Assembly (NCBI GenBank): GCA_038025085.1
Contig: CM076140.1
Location: forward strand, 18,834,001 to 18,898,000
DNA: 64,000 nt
DNA from: Tetragonia tetragonoides
Lineage: Eukaryota > Streptophyta > Magnoliopsida > Caryophyllales > Aizoaceae
Direction of reading: 5' to 3'
Part shown: positions 1 through 12,183 of the stretch, one piece after another
Numbering within the stretch: the stretch's first letter is position 1
How the letters are laid out: each line of letters opens with the position of its first letter
The notes under the pieces: generated by a model
Database searches by the model: none
What the model was told of the DNA's origin: nothing
The model's input: only the letters and a program-made list of their open reading frames with translations
Translations under genes and position numbers: made by a program

Positions 1-135
1 TTTGGTTTTCATTGAATGATATGAGTCAATGAGTGTAAAGAAACAATTCAACAAGACACCGTCTTTTTTGGCTCTCCATCAAATTAAAGCAGCACTATGG
101 GTGAAAGAATGTAATGAATCAATTCAACAACACCC

Positions 136-522
136 AATGAAGATTGTAATGTGAGTGACAAAATTGAGCAAATACTCATTAACAAAAAGGCCAATTTTTC
201 CATGATTCAGCTATCAATAACCCAGAATTGAGAAACCAAATGAAATCACACATGCAACCCAGAAAAGATATTGGGTAACTAAAGATGATACATTGAAAAA
301 ATTAAAGACATGAGCATATATAATCATCAAAACTCAATGCAGATTGCAATGTGACTATGTGAGTGACACTACATTTGAGCAAATACCCATTAACCCAGAT
401 AGCAAAAAAAAAATCAAATTGAGAACCTTGTAAAATTACAGCTAAATATAACCCCAAAATTGAAAACCATATGAAATTACAAATACAACCCAGAAAGTCA
501 TTAGCAAAATTAAAGACATGAG
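136..522. repeat. Two-copy diverged tandem duplication of about 180 bp
   Basis: Copy 1 (about 136-314) and copy 2 (about 337-522) share the same order of words. Each begins with a GATTG(T/C)AATGTG block, continues through TTGAGCAAATAC(T/C)CATTAAC and a run with 'ACAACCCAGAAA' or similar, and ends in ATTAAAGACATGAG. The copies differ by many substitutions and small indels, so the duplication is old. No coding potential is seen. Confidence 0.65.
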
Positions 523-1139
523 TGAAAGAAATAAGGATTAATTAAGTTGAAAAACAATAACAAGTGCCCAAAAGTCAAGTTATTTTCGAAATTAGATCAA
601 TTTAGAATGGATTGATCTGAAATGGGATTTGAAGTTTGAAGTGATTGACTCTCTATTGCACACTATTTTCTGAGCCAAAGCCAAAGCCAAAGGCAAAGAC
701 CAAACCCATGTGCATTTCTGTCACTGTCAAGCTTAATCAATATAAAATTCCCCAGATTCTCTGATGTGGCTAGTCAAAATTGTGGAACTGGAAGGATGGA
801 ATGCTGCCGCTTTACTTTTAAAGTGAAGCAAATGGGTAATTTGAATTTGGTTCATGAAATTGAAAAAATAGATTTTGAAGATGATGATACGATATCAGTG
901 GGCGGTGGTATTGATTGATCAATACGAGAGCCCCTAAGAAAAAAAATTTGAACAATACGAATCGTATGAGATGAGATCAGAGACGCAGGCACAAATAGAA
1001 AAAAGAGAGAGATTTAATTTAGGCAGAAATCAGAATAAGCCATACCAGCGTCTTGGACTTTTTTTTTTTTGGTATTATTAAATTTCACCCACAGTTTTAA
1101 TAAATCCCACCCAATTTAAAAGGAACATTTACCTTTTTA

Positions 1140-1330
1140 CCCTTCTTTTAATTTTATTCTCTCTCCTCTTTCCTTCCTTCACTCTTCCAATCTCCTCATC
1201 CACCACCACCACCACCACCACCACCACCATCACCAATACCACCACCATCCCCCCTCTCTCTATCTCTCTCTTCTCTTTCTTACTTCACTCTTTCTCTCTC
1301 CTCATCCACCACCACACACCACCACCACCC
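1140..1330. repeat. CT-rich and (CCA)n simple-sequence tract
   Basis: The plus strand is strongly pyrimidine-biased and includes an interrupted CCA trinucleotide run at about 1200-1230, CT runs after it, and a second short CCA run near 1306-1330. It is a simple repeat with no other support for function. Confidence 0.75.
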
Positions 1331-1796
1331 ACTCAAAGTTCAAAGCACGTTCTCACATAATAAATAAATAAGTAAACGTTGCGTATTAATGACAACAACG
1401 ACATAGATTTTTAATTTTTTTTGTTGGCGGTCTACATGGGCTGCGCAAGACCTTCATTGCGCGGTCGCGATGTGCAATGCTTGATGTGTATTTCTTTTTT
1501 GACATTTATTTTTTATTTCATTCCAGTGTATGCAACTGTAATAAAAATCTAGAACCAAATGATATCAGTATTAATTCCTTTCCCAACCATTGTATATGCC
1601 AATATGTTTTAAACATCAACATTATTGTGAAGCACTTGGGTACCTTTTTGTAAGTATCAAGATCATCAGGGAAATATTTTTTTTTATATCTTCTTGATCA
1701 CAGAGAAACGCTGAGGAAACCAAAAATAAGTGGTCATAAAACTATGCACCTAGCCTTTAAGAAAAACAGTGCAATTTTTAAAGGCAGAATACTCAC

Positions 1797-4286
1797 CAAA
1801 AAAATGTTGGCACATACATGATTTCCTTATCAAGTGAAGCTTTCTCTATTCCAACCAAGTCAATAATCTGACAGAGTGGAGAGACCGAATTGTTAGTATT
1901 GTATCATGCAATACTAATTACAACTTGATTTAACGACTTTTGATGATTACATAAGCAAATGTAAATCAACAAACTTACTGAGTCACTCAAGCATAGCCCT
2001 GGAAAGAGCATCCTCAGTTCTTGCCTTGAAGTATCAAAGTACTCATTCTCAATCAGATCTTGACTGCATAAGACAAATAGTAAGAGTGACAAATGATTTA
2101 GTTGGCCACAATAAAAACAGGAAACCATTGTGAGATCACATACCCCATATCCTTGTTCTCATCAATTAAACAAACATAGTTATTTATCTTCTTCACTGAG
2201 TTCATTCAACAATGCTTCAACTTTGGAGGAGGGAGTGGAGTAATTTGGTGCTGAATGTCTTTTATTTGAAGTTGCATCATCAACCTTCATATGTGGTACC
2301 AAAAGCATTAATGCTAAAATAAAATAGATATGGGTAAAAGAGAAACTGTACCTCAAGAATTACTATTGGTTGCTCATCATTGGCCTCAGCAGTTTTTTTC
2401 TTTGGTCTACCCCTCCTTTTTGCTGGGGATTTTCCCTCTACCACAATCACTTTGTTGTTCTGCATTTTGCTCTTGCCCTGTTTCTTGCCCCCAGAGTGGG
2501 AGCCATCCTTGATGTCATTCTCAATTTTGGGCTTCGCCCCAACTTTAAAGTCATCATTGATGGTCGCGTCCTTAGTTTGATCCTTACTTTCGGGCTTGAC
2601 CTCAGTTTTGAAATCATCCCTAGCATCATAGTCATCCTGATTGTCATCAGCATGTCTGGGGGTGTCCAGCTTCCTGTCCCCTCCAAGAGTGACACCTTGA
2701 TGATCATTTCAGATTTGTCCTTGTCCTGATTCTCTTCCCCACCTTCAGAGGAACTACTTTGACTTATAATTTTATTAGCCAAACTGGTAACGCATTTCTT
2801 GATCAGTTCTAGTTGATCATAAAAGTTTTTCATTCCTGTATCCAATCTATTTTTCAACCCAATAATGTCGTCGTGTATGAGCTAACTTCTTCTCGACGTT
2901 TTCCAAGCGAGTGTTGGCATCATTAGAAACCTTCCCTAAAATGTTTCTCTTTTCATCTTCTATTTCGATCATCAACTGGACAAGTACATAAATGCATACT
3001 GAACTGAGTAAAACACATTGATTCTAACCAAATCGGAATCAGGTATTTTATGAACAGATGTGTGCAACGAAAGTGTAATCACGTGTACTTACCAATAAGA
3101 TGATCAATTTTTATATAAGGTAAACTGGAAATAATATTCAATGTATCAAATGTGAAATCTAACGTAGTATGAGTGTATAACCTTCTTAGCGTCATAGCCT
3201 TACAAGTTCAACTATATAAAGTTGTGGAGCCTCTTTATGTTGTAGTCATCCCAATCAAAAATTCTTGGCACTCGACATTTCCAACAATCATCCACATGCC
3301 TTTCAGTAGAGTATTCCCAGAACAAAACCTATAATTTTTATGAAACAAATCAAGAAAAGGGCAGACATATCAAACCATTGATATTGATCAATAGCACAAA
3401 CAACATTACCAAGAAAAGAATGATGCATCCTCCCACGACTTTGGTATGGTTCTCTTTGTATTCCTTTACAGCAGTCAAGGCATTGTCGAAAATAAACTTC
3501 CCCCAATTGAGGCAAGGAATAACTGACACGTCCTTCAGGATATGAAGCCAACCTTTCTTTGGCTTATTGTCAGTGGTTGGGGCAAAGAAAGCCGTCATCA
3601 GAAATAAAATCAAAACCCCCTTGAAATTCTCATCAATATTGTCACAGCTTTTAAGAATCTTTGACATACTTATAACATCAAGATCCTCACATAACTGCAT
3701 CATGTCAGCTAAACCATCTTCATCCTCATATTCCATAATTTCTATGCCATCATCTTTAAATCCCAACAAATTTTCAACATGCTTGGGCTTTAAAATGACT
3801 TCCTCACCACTAGTGGTTATAGAGTTTGTCCATGGGTCAATATTACTCATGATCCAGGAACACATCCTCCTTCTGATATTCTTGCATTTGTACTTAAACA
3901 AGCACGCAAAACCAAATTCCTTCAATATTGACCTCTTTTCGTCAGATTTAGAAAAGTATCTTACCATTTCATACATGTAATCCAAACTACAAGATGCATT
4001 CCAATCGTGCTAGGAAAGACGAATATTCTATATATTAGAACGTATTGAGTATCTCACAAAAAAAAAATTCCAAAAAGAAAAACATTCAGCAAATAATTGT
4101 ACCTGCAAAGTTGAGGCAGTATCAACTTTTGAGACTTTGACCCTTTTACTAGTTCCTTGTTTTTCACTAATTTGATAAAAAGTCATGTCAATGTATTTTT
4201 AACAATGTATAATTCGGTATACACCAAAATAAGCAACCAAATAAAAAAAAATCAAGTATACCTTGATAGTTGCTTTTGCTAGCCAT
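1797..4286 (-). pseudogene. Degenerate Ulp1-protease-like, AT-hook gene (transposon-associated)
   Basis: Minus-strand exons can be chained with consistent phases. 4286-4262 (MASKSNYQ), 4155-4103 and 4009-3410 encode an N-terminal region like the DUF1985/PMD-type part of plant Ulp1-domain transposon proteins, ending with a VVGGCIILFL motif. 3328-3212 continues it (FWEYSTERH) but meets a stop. Around 2990-2465 is a charged linker ending in an AT-hook (KRRGRPKKK). Exons near 2190-2144, 2063-1979 and 1867-1797 resemble the start of a Ulp1 C48 peptidase region (EIMYVPTFF). The reading frame must change near 2875 and near 2700, and no complete His-Asp-Cys catalytic set is visible. In plants such genes often travel inside Mutator-like or CACTA-like elements and may act on SUMO-like substrates. 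I see no terminal repeats of a carrier element. It is probably a pseudogene. Confidence 0.5.
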
Positions 4287-4607
4287 CGATCGGTTAAAAG
4301 TCACTCAAATGTCACAATCTTCAGGAAAGCAATTTGCAAATAAAATTAGGTTAGATACAGTCAAACCACATAGACTTTTATCTGACGATCATTAAGCGAT
4401 GCATTACATATATTATCATATCCAGTCAAATTAAAAACAATTAAAATTGGAAACAAATCCAATTGGACAGGGGGAAGCCACAGGGGGGCTGGCGTAGGCC
4501 CGACCCCTGTGGCCCAGCCCAGCTTCTCTCATTTTCTTTTTTTTTTTTTCTCTCTATCCCCTGTAATATTAAGGAATATAGTAAAGAAAGTGTATATATT
4601 AAACAAT

Positions 4608-4760
4608 AAAGCAAATAGGTGCAGTGGTTGGGGTTTCTTTATGAGTCTTGCATGAACTGCATCCCTTTGATGATCTGGGTTCAATTCTCTTTTCCTTAAC
4701 TTTTGAATTTGTTTTCGTTTTTTCTTAGTTTTTTTTGTTACTTCAATAACTTGCATCCAG
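4608..4760 (+). mobile_element. Possible decayed SINE
   Basis: A tRNA-like promoter pair is readable: an A-box-like GTGCAGTGGTTGGG near 4619 and a B-box-like GGGTTCAATTC near 4678. A T-rich stretch follows downstream. No target-site duplication was found and the borders are guesses. Confidence 0.3.
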
Positions 4761-5172
4761 AATCCCAAGTGAAGATCTCATTTGTGGATGGATACAATTT
4801 CAAACTACTATATTTAATATTAATCTAATTACTACTAATTTCTACTTATACATTCTAAAATATATTTCTAATTTCACTCAAAAATTAAGAAGATAACTTT
4901 AATTAATTATTAAATGATGAGGTGACGCACCTTATGCTCTTTGCTTAAGTGGCGTGCCTAAATGCTCTTTGATGATGTGACACCATAACTTAACACTGTT
5001 ACTCATATGTTCTAAATAAACATACTGTAAATGGATCTCGTTTTGAAGTATTTTTCGATCCGAAACTGATAGTGTAATTTTTATTATTTTTTGAGATGTA
5101 TAGAAAATGTTATTTATGATTTTGAATATTTCATGAAATTAACCTCTTAAGAATCCTAAACACCGGGGATGC

Positions 5173-5265
5173 TAAGACTCCTGAACGCGCGTTTTACACC
5201 GGTTATTTTTTGTCATTATCTAAGACTCCTAAAACTTTTCCACCAGTTATTTTTTGTCATTATCT
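5173..5265. repeat. Two-copy tandem repeat of about 45-49 bp
   Basis: Both copies begin with TAAGACTCCT or the same word lacking its first T and end in GTTATTTTTTGTCATTATCT. Their middle parts differ. It is a short local duplication in non-coding DNA. Confidence 0.6.
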
Positions 5266-5746
5266 CCGCTTAGGTGGCGGGCTCCTAAAATTCTCGCCTA
5301 CATGGCTTGCCTCATTTCTCCCCAAATATGCGATGCACGGGTTAGAATCTATCTAAATTTAGTTTTTTTTTATTCTTAAATATCTTATTTTAAACTTTAT
5401 TCACGAAAATTAACATTATATACGATTTTTATTATGACATATTGCAAATGCATTTAATTTCGAGGTACTTTTCGGTGCGAATCTGATGACATAAAATTAT
5501 TTTATGAGACGTGTAGAAAAAGTTATATTTCACTTTAAATAAAAATTTAGAGATCTATATCAAAACTCAAACTCTATTTTTCATTATCCTAAACTTTATT
5601 TATTTTGTTTTAAGTGCTTTGCTTATGTGATATTCCTATGTGGCACGGTCTATGCTCCTGAAAAATGGCTCATTTATATATATAATATCAAATTGGGTCC
5701 TGGATCTTACGTATAAAGGAAATACATGACCATCCAAATTTTGATA

Positions 5747-6907
5747 CTCCCTCCTTTTCATAAAATCCTAAACGTTTGCTTTTTGAAGGTCAAACTAAAC
5801 AAACTTTGACCACTAATTTATGAAAATATATAAAGATTCACAATATGAAAATACTTTTGATAGATTCATTTTTAAAAGTACTTTCAAAAAAGGGTAATGT
5901 TAACAAGTTACCCAGTGTAACTCGTTAAGAAGGGTAATTTAAGGGTACTTTAGAATTTATACACACATTAAAAATAAACTTTAGGAAACAAATCTAACAT
6001 AATTAACTCACCTGCTATACATAAGATGTGTAGTTATTTCTTTCTCCCAAACCTTATTAATTTCACTCTTTATTCCCTTTACCTATCATTTCTTCTTGCT
6101 TCACTCCCTCTCCCTCCAGGCCTCTACCATTAATGACTAATATTTCTAATTCTACATGTAGAAGTGTGATCTCCCTTCTTAAAATCATTTCTTGTGAGCA
6201 CCCATCATAATTTCACAATGCAAATTAAAATCAATGAAGCCAACACTTGCAATATCTTACTTGTCCCTTCCCAAAAGGCAAACACTACTGTCACTTTTCT
6301 TCACCTATATTGAACCTTCATTCCCTCACTGGTTTGATTTTTAAAATAAAAAACACTATTTATTTCAAATATATTGTATAACGTCAACACCATCATTGAG
6401 TTACCACCACCGGCGCCAATCCTCGATCTTCGTTGTGCACCATGCCACTGGCTAAAAGAACAAAAATCTCTATTGTTTTGTCGCTCTCAATTAGTGGTTG
6501 AATTACTTGGGCAGTTATTTTCTACATTCCTTTTTCCTTTATGTTCATTGGTGCGGTGGACGATGATGGGTGGTCGGTGGTTGACAGACGTTGATGGGGG
6601 GTGGGCCGCTGGCCGGTGGACAATTGTGGGTGGTGGTCTGAGAAGGATCATGCGTGATAAATTATTTTTGGGAACTGGTGATATTATTTTTTTGGAATGA
6701 ATTAATTAATTAAGTTACCAAAATAAACCTCAATCTATTTGATTTTGTTATCTTAATAAGTTACCTGGGTAGCTCATTAACGGGACCGTTCAAAAAATCA
6801 TATTTTTATAATATTTATATTGATATAATTGTAGATATTTATGGTCAAAGTGGTGCCTTGAGGACCGTGAAAAAGTAAATATTTAGGATTTTATGAAACG
6901 GAGGGAG
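5747..6907. mobile_element. Stowaway-like MITE split by another transposon
   Basis: The left end CTCCCTCCTTTTCATAAAAT and the right end form a terminal inverted repeat, and the right end reads CTCCCTCCGTTTCATAAAAT on the other strand. TA dinucleotides flank both ends (5745-5746 and 6908-6909), as expected of Tc1/mariner-type Stowaway elements. Removing the inner 897-bp element and one 9-bp duplication leaves about 255 bp, a normal Stowaway length. Confidence 0.85.
5892..6788. mobile_element. Mutator-like MITE nested in the Stowaway element
   Basis: The element is flanked by perfect 9-bp direct repeats, TTCAAAAAA, at 5883-5891 and 6789-6797. Nine bp is the classic Mutator-superfamily target duplication. 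Its ends form an imperfect inverted repeat of about 37 bp (GGGTAATGTTAACAAGTTAC at the left, CGGTCCCGTTAATGAGCTAC on the other strand at the right). It holds no transposase, so it is non-autonomous. Confidence 0.85.
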
Positions 6908-6918
6908 TATTAACCAAT

Positions 6919-7115
6919 AAGTGGTTGGTGTGAGTGGTTCGACACTCTCATCCTTGAAGCAAGGTCGAGGATTTGAATCTTGTAAATGGAGAAACTACTT
7001 AGTGGGAGCACTTTACCCATTCATGGACCAACCCGGTGCGAACATGATTAGTTTGGGTCCAGAAGGCTTATGTGAACATGTGGTTAAACCATTTTTTTTT
7101 TTTTTTTTTTTTGGA
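6919..7115 (+). mobile_element. tRNA-derived SINE
   Basis: The head carries an A-box-like stretch (GTGTGAGTGGTTCGAC) and a B-box-like stretch (GGTCGAGGATTTGAATCTTG) at tRNA spacing. The body then runs to a T-run of about 20 bases ending near 7113. It starts just right of the Stowaway MITE and ends just left of the first LINE. No clear target-site duplication was found, so the borders are approximate. Confidence 0.6.
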
Positions 7116-7223
7116 TATGGGTTTGCCAACCTGAAAGTCATAGCAAGTAGTAGAGCGGTCTAGAGAGAAGAGCTTTCAAGAGCAAAGGCTTAGCATCCCT
7201 GTTATCCTGCGCTTTCGACCGCC

Positions 7224-8535
7224 ATGGCTGGCCCTGGGAGGCCCAAGAAGGGTACAACGGAGGATTCTAGTAAGTCAAATGAAGTGATTGTGGCGACGAA
7301 GGAGAAACAAGCTGCGAAGATGGTTACGAAGAGTTCGAACCAGAGTTCTCCTGTTCGTCCTCCAGCTGTATTCGGGGATTTTCTGCCTTCTTCAATGATG
7401 GCCGCCATTGATGGCAACGCTCAATGTAAGTCCTCTGATCTTGACAGCGTATTACCGCATGATGATGAATTTGATGATTTAGGGTTCGTTAATGTTGTGA
7501 ATTGTGAGACCCAGAAGATTGATCTTAATGTAGAGGCTGTGAATTTGGGGGAGGGCATAAATAACTCTGGGGATTTGAATGGTGCTGTTCGTAGGAATAG
7601 TTGGGCAGATGAAATGGAGAACCCTAATCCAAATAAGGAGTTGAATGTACCTAATAAACAGGCTACTAATCATCAAGATTCTCAAAAGGGGCAATGGGGC
7701 TCTAATGGCAAAAAATTATCATTTCTTGATAATAGAAACCCTAAAATGGGATTGAAATTGGATTTTATACCATCAAACCCTGGTGATGATATAGTAGATA
7801 TTGAGTTGGAAGACATTCAGGATGCTGTGGATTATTGGGCTAATGCTTTGGTGGGGTTTGTCATGGGTGGAAATCCAAAATTGGCTACTCTGAAGGAATT
7901 TGTTAGCACCCAATGGATCCATATCACAACACCTTCAATTTTTGTCCATAAGAGGGGTTGGGTGTTCTTCAGATTTGCCTCACAAGAAGATAGGGATCTT
8001 TTTCTGAAGGGAGGTCCTTGGACTATTGGTAACAATATTTTTATCTTGAAACCATGGACTCCTCACTTTAGCCTTGAGAGGGAAGAGGTGTGCAAGGTTC
8101 CAGTTTGGGTCCTGTTTCGTAGCTTAGATGTTCACTTTTGGACCTTTGTGGCCTTGAGCAAGCTTGCTAGCAAGGTGGGGGTGCCCCTATTTGCTGATAA
8201 GTGTACTGCTTTTAAAGAGAGGGTATCATTTGCAAGAATCCTCATTGAATTGGATGTCTCCAAGCCTTTGCTGAAGAAAACTCAGATAAAGAATCCTTTT
8301 GGGGAGATTGTCACTCAATACATTGACTATGAATGGGTTCCTTTTTTTTTTGTACTCATTGTAAGAAACTTGGTCATGAAATCTCTCACTCTAAACATGT
8401 CAAGAAGCCTGAAGAAGGAGAGAAGGTTACTGGAATAGTTGCTGCACCTGTCAAGGAGTGGCAACCTGTGGCTAAGAAAGGAGGGAACAAGGCTGCTATT
8501 CAGACTGAGACTGTTTCTCAAACTCCAGAAACTCT
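7224..8535 (+). pseudogene. LINE ORF1 (DUF4283-type nucleic-acid-binding protein), frameshifted
   Basis: It starts MAGPGRPKKG, with a basic AT-hook-like N terminus. The central part resembles the DUF4283 domain of plant LINE ORF1 proteins (GWVFFRFASQEDRDLFLKGG, then WTIGNNIFILKPW). The reading frame breaks in an about 11-base T run at 8341-8351. In the next frame a zinc-knuckle-like motif follows (CTHCKKLGHEISHS), in which the last Cys of CCHC is replaced by Ser. The product would bind LINE RNA as part of the retrotransposition particle. It continues without a stop into ORF2-derived sequence. Confidence 0.75.
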
Positions 8536-10960
8536 TGATCAAAATCTTATTGATAGAGAAAGAGAGGTGATAGCTCTCTACACTAGTCTGCAAAAAGCCA
8601 ATTTGAACATTAGCTATCGGAGAGCTAAATGTGATGATGTCCAGAAAGAGGATGATAATACTGCTTTTTTTCATGCCAAAATCAAAGAATTCAAGGCTCG
8701 TGCTCGTATCATTAAAATCTTAGATAAAGATGGAAGGCAGAGGATGGGTGTTCAAGATGTGGGAGAAGCCTTTGTGGAATTTTACAAGAGTCTGATGGGT
8801 ACTTCACAACAAGTTCAAGATTTCCAAAGTGGCTGCTTTGAGGGGCCTGTCCTTGAGACTGATATTCAGCAGGGCCTTTTGCTTCCTATCTCCCCAAAAG
8901 AGGTTAAAGGGGCCCTAGACTCTATAGCTGATGATAAGGCTCCTGGACCAGACGGTTACACTTCAGCTTTCTTTAAAAACACTTGGGATATTGTTGGTTG
9001 TGATGTCACCAATGCTGTACTGGATTTCTTTGAGTCCTCCCAGCTGTTGGGTCAAGTTAATGCAACTATCATTGCTCTAGTGCCTAAGGGGGATAGTCCC
9101 TCCTCGGTGATGGAATTTAGGCCCATTGCATGTTGCAATGTGGTCTACAAAATCATCACTAAGATATTAGCCAACAGATTGCAAGGTGTTCTGGGGTTAA
9201 TCATAGGTAATGAACAGGCAGCTTTTATTAAAGGCAGAAATATTTTTGATAATATTATGCTTGCTCACGAGCTTGTCAAACATTAAACTAGAAAGAACAT
9301 TTTCCCTCGAGCTATGATAAAGGTAGATATAAAAAAAGCTTATGACTCTCTTAACTGGGGTTTTCTGGAGAGTGCTTTGAAGCATGTTGGGATTCCTGAG
9401 GGGTTTGCAAAGTGGATTATGGCTTGTGTGACTTTGCCAAAATTCTCAATAAGCATAAATGGTGGTCTTAAGGGGTATTTTCCTGGTCAACAAGGATTGA
9501 GACAAGGGGATCCTATTTCTCCATATCTTTTTGTCATCTGCATGAAGATGTTATCCAGAATGTTCAGAAATCTGTTTAAAGAGGCCCAGTTCAAGCCCCA
9601 CCCAAAGTGCTCTAGACTGAACATCAACCATATTGCCTTTGCATATGATTTATTGGTTTTTACTAGAGGTGATAGCATGTCTGTGTGCAAGGCTGTGGAT
9701 TGCTTTCATAAGTTTGCAACAATGTCAGGTCTTAATGCCAATGCCTTGAAATCTTGCATTTACTTTGGTGGTCTACTTCCTCAACTGAAGCAAGACATCT
9801 TGGAAGCTACAAGTTTTTCAAAAGGACAGCTCCCATTTAGGTACCTTGGGGTACCCTTATCATCTTCTAGGCTCACTGTGAGTCTCTGCAGGCCCTTGAT
9901 TGATAAGATCAGAAAGAGAGTTAGTCATTGGACCACTAGGCTACTTACCTATGCAGGCAGCAACTCATTAATGCTGTGGTGCTCAGTGTCCAGGTTTTTT
10001 GGAGTTCTATCTTCATTCTACCAAAGGATGTCCTGCATGAAATTGAGAGGATCTGCACACAGTTCTTTTGGGGTTGTCAAGAGAACCAGAACAAAATGAT
10101 TTTTGTCAGTTGGAAGAAAATCAGCAGACCAGGGAGAGAGGGTGGATTGAATATTAAGGAATTGCTTAGTTGGAACAAAGCTGCTGTTTGTAAGTGGTTG
10201 TGGGCTGCATCTGGTCATGGAGACTCCATCTGGGTACAGTGGCTGAATATGTACTACCTGAGAAGAGATTCTGTTTGGCATGTTACTTGTGGGCAAACTG
10301 ACTCATGACTGTGGAGAAAACTAATTCAATTCAGAGATGAATTAATTCTCAAATTTGGTTCTGCTAATTTGGCAGAGCAAATGGTGAACTCTTGGGGAAA
10401 TAATGGGAAGTTTCAAATTGGTAAAGCTTATGAGGAATTGAGAATGAAGTATCCCAGAGTACACTGGGCCTCTTTAATTAAGGACAACTTGATTGTTCCT
10501 AGGCACAAAGTGACTTTGTGGATGGCTTTGCAGAATGCTTTGGCTACCCAAGACAACATCTGTAAGAGAGGGATGCTCCTTGTGAATAGATGTCATTTGT
10601 GTTGTCATGATATAGAGAGTGTCTCCCATCTGTATTTCCTGTGCCCGGTAGCTAAAGAGATTTGGCAACAGACTCTTCTATGGTTGGGATTAACTAGACA
10701 GCCATGGAGCTTAGCTAGAGAAGTAAGGTGGCTGCTCAACACCTAGAAAGGCAAACGTATCCAACAACGGGCACGTAAGGTTGCATTTGTTGCTGCAATC
10801 TATGAGATTTGGAGGGAACGCAATAACATTCTGTTCAGGAGGCAGAGAAAGACAGTGCAGCAGGTTGGTACGTACATTAAGTATATAGTGTGCACTCGAT
10901 TGCATAACAATTTTTGTTATAGAGATATAGAAAGTTTCTTACAGCAAAGTTTTGTATAGT
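8536..10960 (+). pseudogene. LINE ORF2 remnant: reverse transcriptase and zf-RVT, no endonuclease
   Basis: The frame contains the RT palm and fingers: DDKAPGPDGYTSAFFK, then FRPIACCNVVYKIITKILANR, then FIKGRNIFDNIMLAHELVKH followed by a TAA stop, then IKVDIKKAYDSLNW, GLRQGDPISPYLFV and the catalytic box. The box reads FAYD instead of FADD, so one of the two catalytic aspartates is lost. The frame shifts near 9975 (then VFWSSIFILPKDVLHEIE). A TGA follows at about 10306, and then comes the zf-RVT region with CHLCCHDIESVSHLYFLC. Each of these lesions alone would inactivate the enzyme. Confidence 0.8.
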
Positions 10961-11118
10961 TTAGGTTTTTTTGCTCTTAATGTTTTCTGAGCACCTTGTA
11001 ATTTTCTTACATGTCTATTTCCCTGGTAGTCATGGGTGAAATTGTACTTGAGATCTTCACGGGATGCCACATTGGCACTCCTTTGGACAATGGAATATAC
11101 TCACCATTTTCCAAATTT

Positions 11119-11614
11119 TTTTTTTTGATATTATATATATAAAGGAAATACTAGTCTAGCAAATGCATGAAAGTGTGCTTAACTTCTATTAACATTTATT
11201 TTTAACATCTCTTTAAACATGGACTCCAAATCCACTATAATATCAAGCACCTTAAATCACCAGCCAGTTATGATTGATCTTATTCTTATCATGCTAGTTG
11301 TTAAGTTCTTCCAATTCTTATCACAACCACAAATTGCAATACGTGCGTGATCCATTATCTGATTGATTAGAAGACCGGTATTCTATTAAATGTAATTGCT
11401 TAGGTTATCTAAATATTCATTAATACGGTGTTTAGCAATCATCAAAAAGAAAAAGAAAAAATGATATAGTAGGCGTTAGGAGTATCAGAGGCCTAGTTTG
11501 TGTTTGTCTTCGAAGTATGTATAGTCCGATCTTGTTTGAATGATTGAATGACCATGAGTTTTTTTTTTTTTTTTTTTGGTTTTTCTTCCTCTTATTTTGA
11601 ATATGGAGAATTAC
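11119..11614. other. Non-coding stretch between the first LINE and an LKR/SDH-like exon
   Basis: No gene is visible. It is AT-rich and includes a T run at about 11558-11578. If the LKR/SDH-like exons are real, this is the 5' part of the intron after the second of them. A donor site (GAG|GTAATT, minus strand) sits at the right end. Confidence 0.5.
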
Positions 11615-12183
11615 CTCACAACAGACATCTTTATATAGAGTATCATGGTAAATTCTCTTAGTCGATGGCTCAACAATTATACGGGCTACACCTAACTTAC
11701 CATTGCCACTATGTAGAAGTCGAGCACAAAGAGTTGGGGTTAAAGGTACCTGTCTTTCCCACTTGTTATAAGTCTTTGAAAGGATCCCAATAACTCTGTT
11801 CCCAAGCATAGTGTCTTTACCTAAAGTAAAATCAATAAAGGCAAAGGAGAATAAAATTCCAAATATTAAGCATCAATATATGTAAAGTTCAATAGCAAGA
11901 AACTTGAAGAACGAAGTTTCCAAGCTTTCCCTTCTAAAAGTCCCTAAAGTGATGGAATATTTGTGATGGAATGCTGCTAACGGAAGCTAATAGAGGGACG
12001 AAAAGCACGAAAATAAAACTATAGGATTGATTACCAAAAAAAACTACAAGACTAAAACCACTGTATACACAAACTTGAGGGTCGTATAATGCTGTTAGTT
12101 CGAGATAGTCATCATCAAAACTTAAAAGAGTTTTTCCCTCTTTCTTTTCACTTTGCTATTAGAAACTAAATGAGTTCAGCTCA

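Larger units (their letters stand above)
1..1796. other. AT-rich non-coding left edge
   Basis: No gene is visible. The first 522 bases contain a diverged tandem duplication (listed separately). Around 1140-1330 lies a pyrimidine-rich stretch of CT and CCA simple repeats. The rest is AT-rich with short frames only. It is downstream of the minus-strand Ulp1-like pseudogene, so part may be its 3' continuation. Confidence 0.6.
4287..5746. other. Non-coding, AT-rich
   Basis: No gene is seen. About 4469-4523 is a GC-rich patch with a small inverted repeat (CAGGGG...CCCCTG). About 4608-4700 resembles a decayed tRNA-derived SINE head: GTGCAGTGGTTGGG reads like an A box and GGGTTCAATTC like a B box. 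The rest is AT-rich with a short tandem repeat at 5173-5265. Confidence 0.5.
7150..11118 (+). mobile_element. L1-type LINE, internally deleted and inactive
   Basis: This is a plus-strand non-LTR retrotransposon with a short 5' leader, an ORF1-type nucleic-acid-binding protein, a reverse transcriptase (RT) and a C-terminal zf-RVT domain. The apurinic endonuclease expected between ORF1 and RT is absent: ORF1 sequence runs straight into the pre-RT region near 8535. The 3' UTR follows the last coding frame and ends near a T-rich stretch at about 11118. I found no clear TSD or poly(A), so the ends are approximate. Confidence 0.8.

Noticed and set aside
6374..6700. Frame of about 108 codons
   Set aside because: It lies wholly inside the non-autonomous Mutator-like MITE and resembles no protein.
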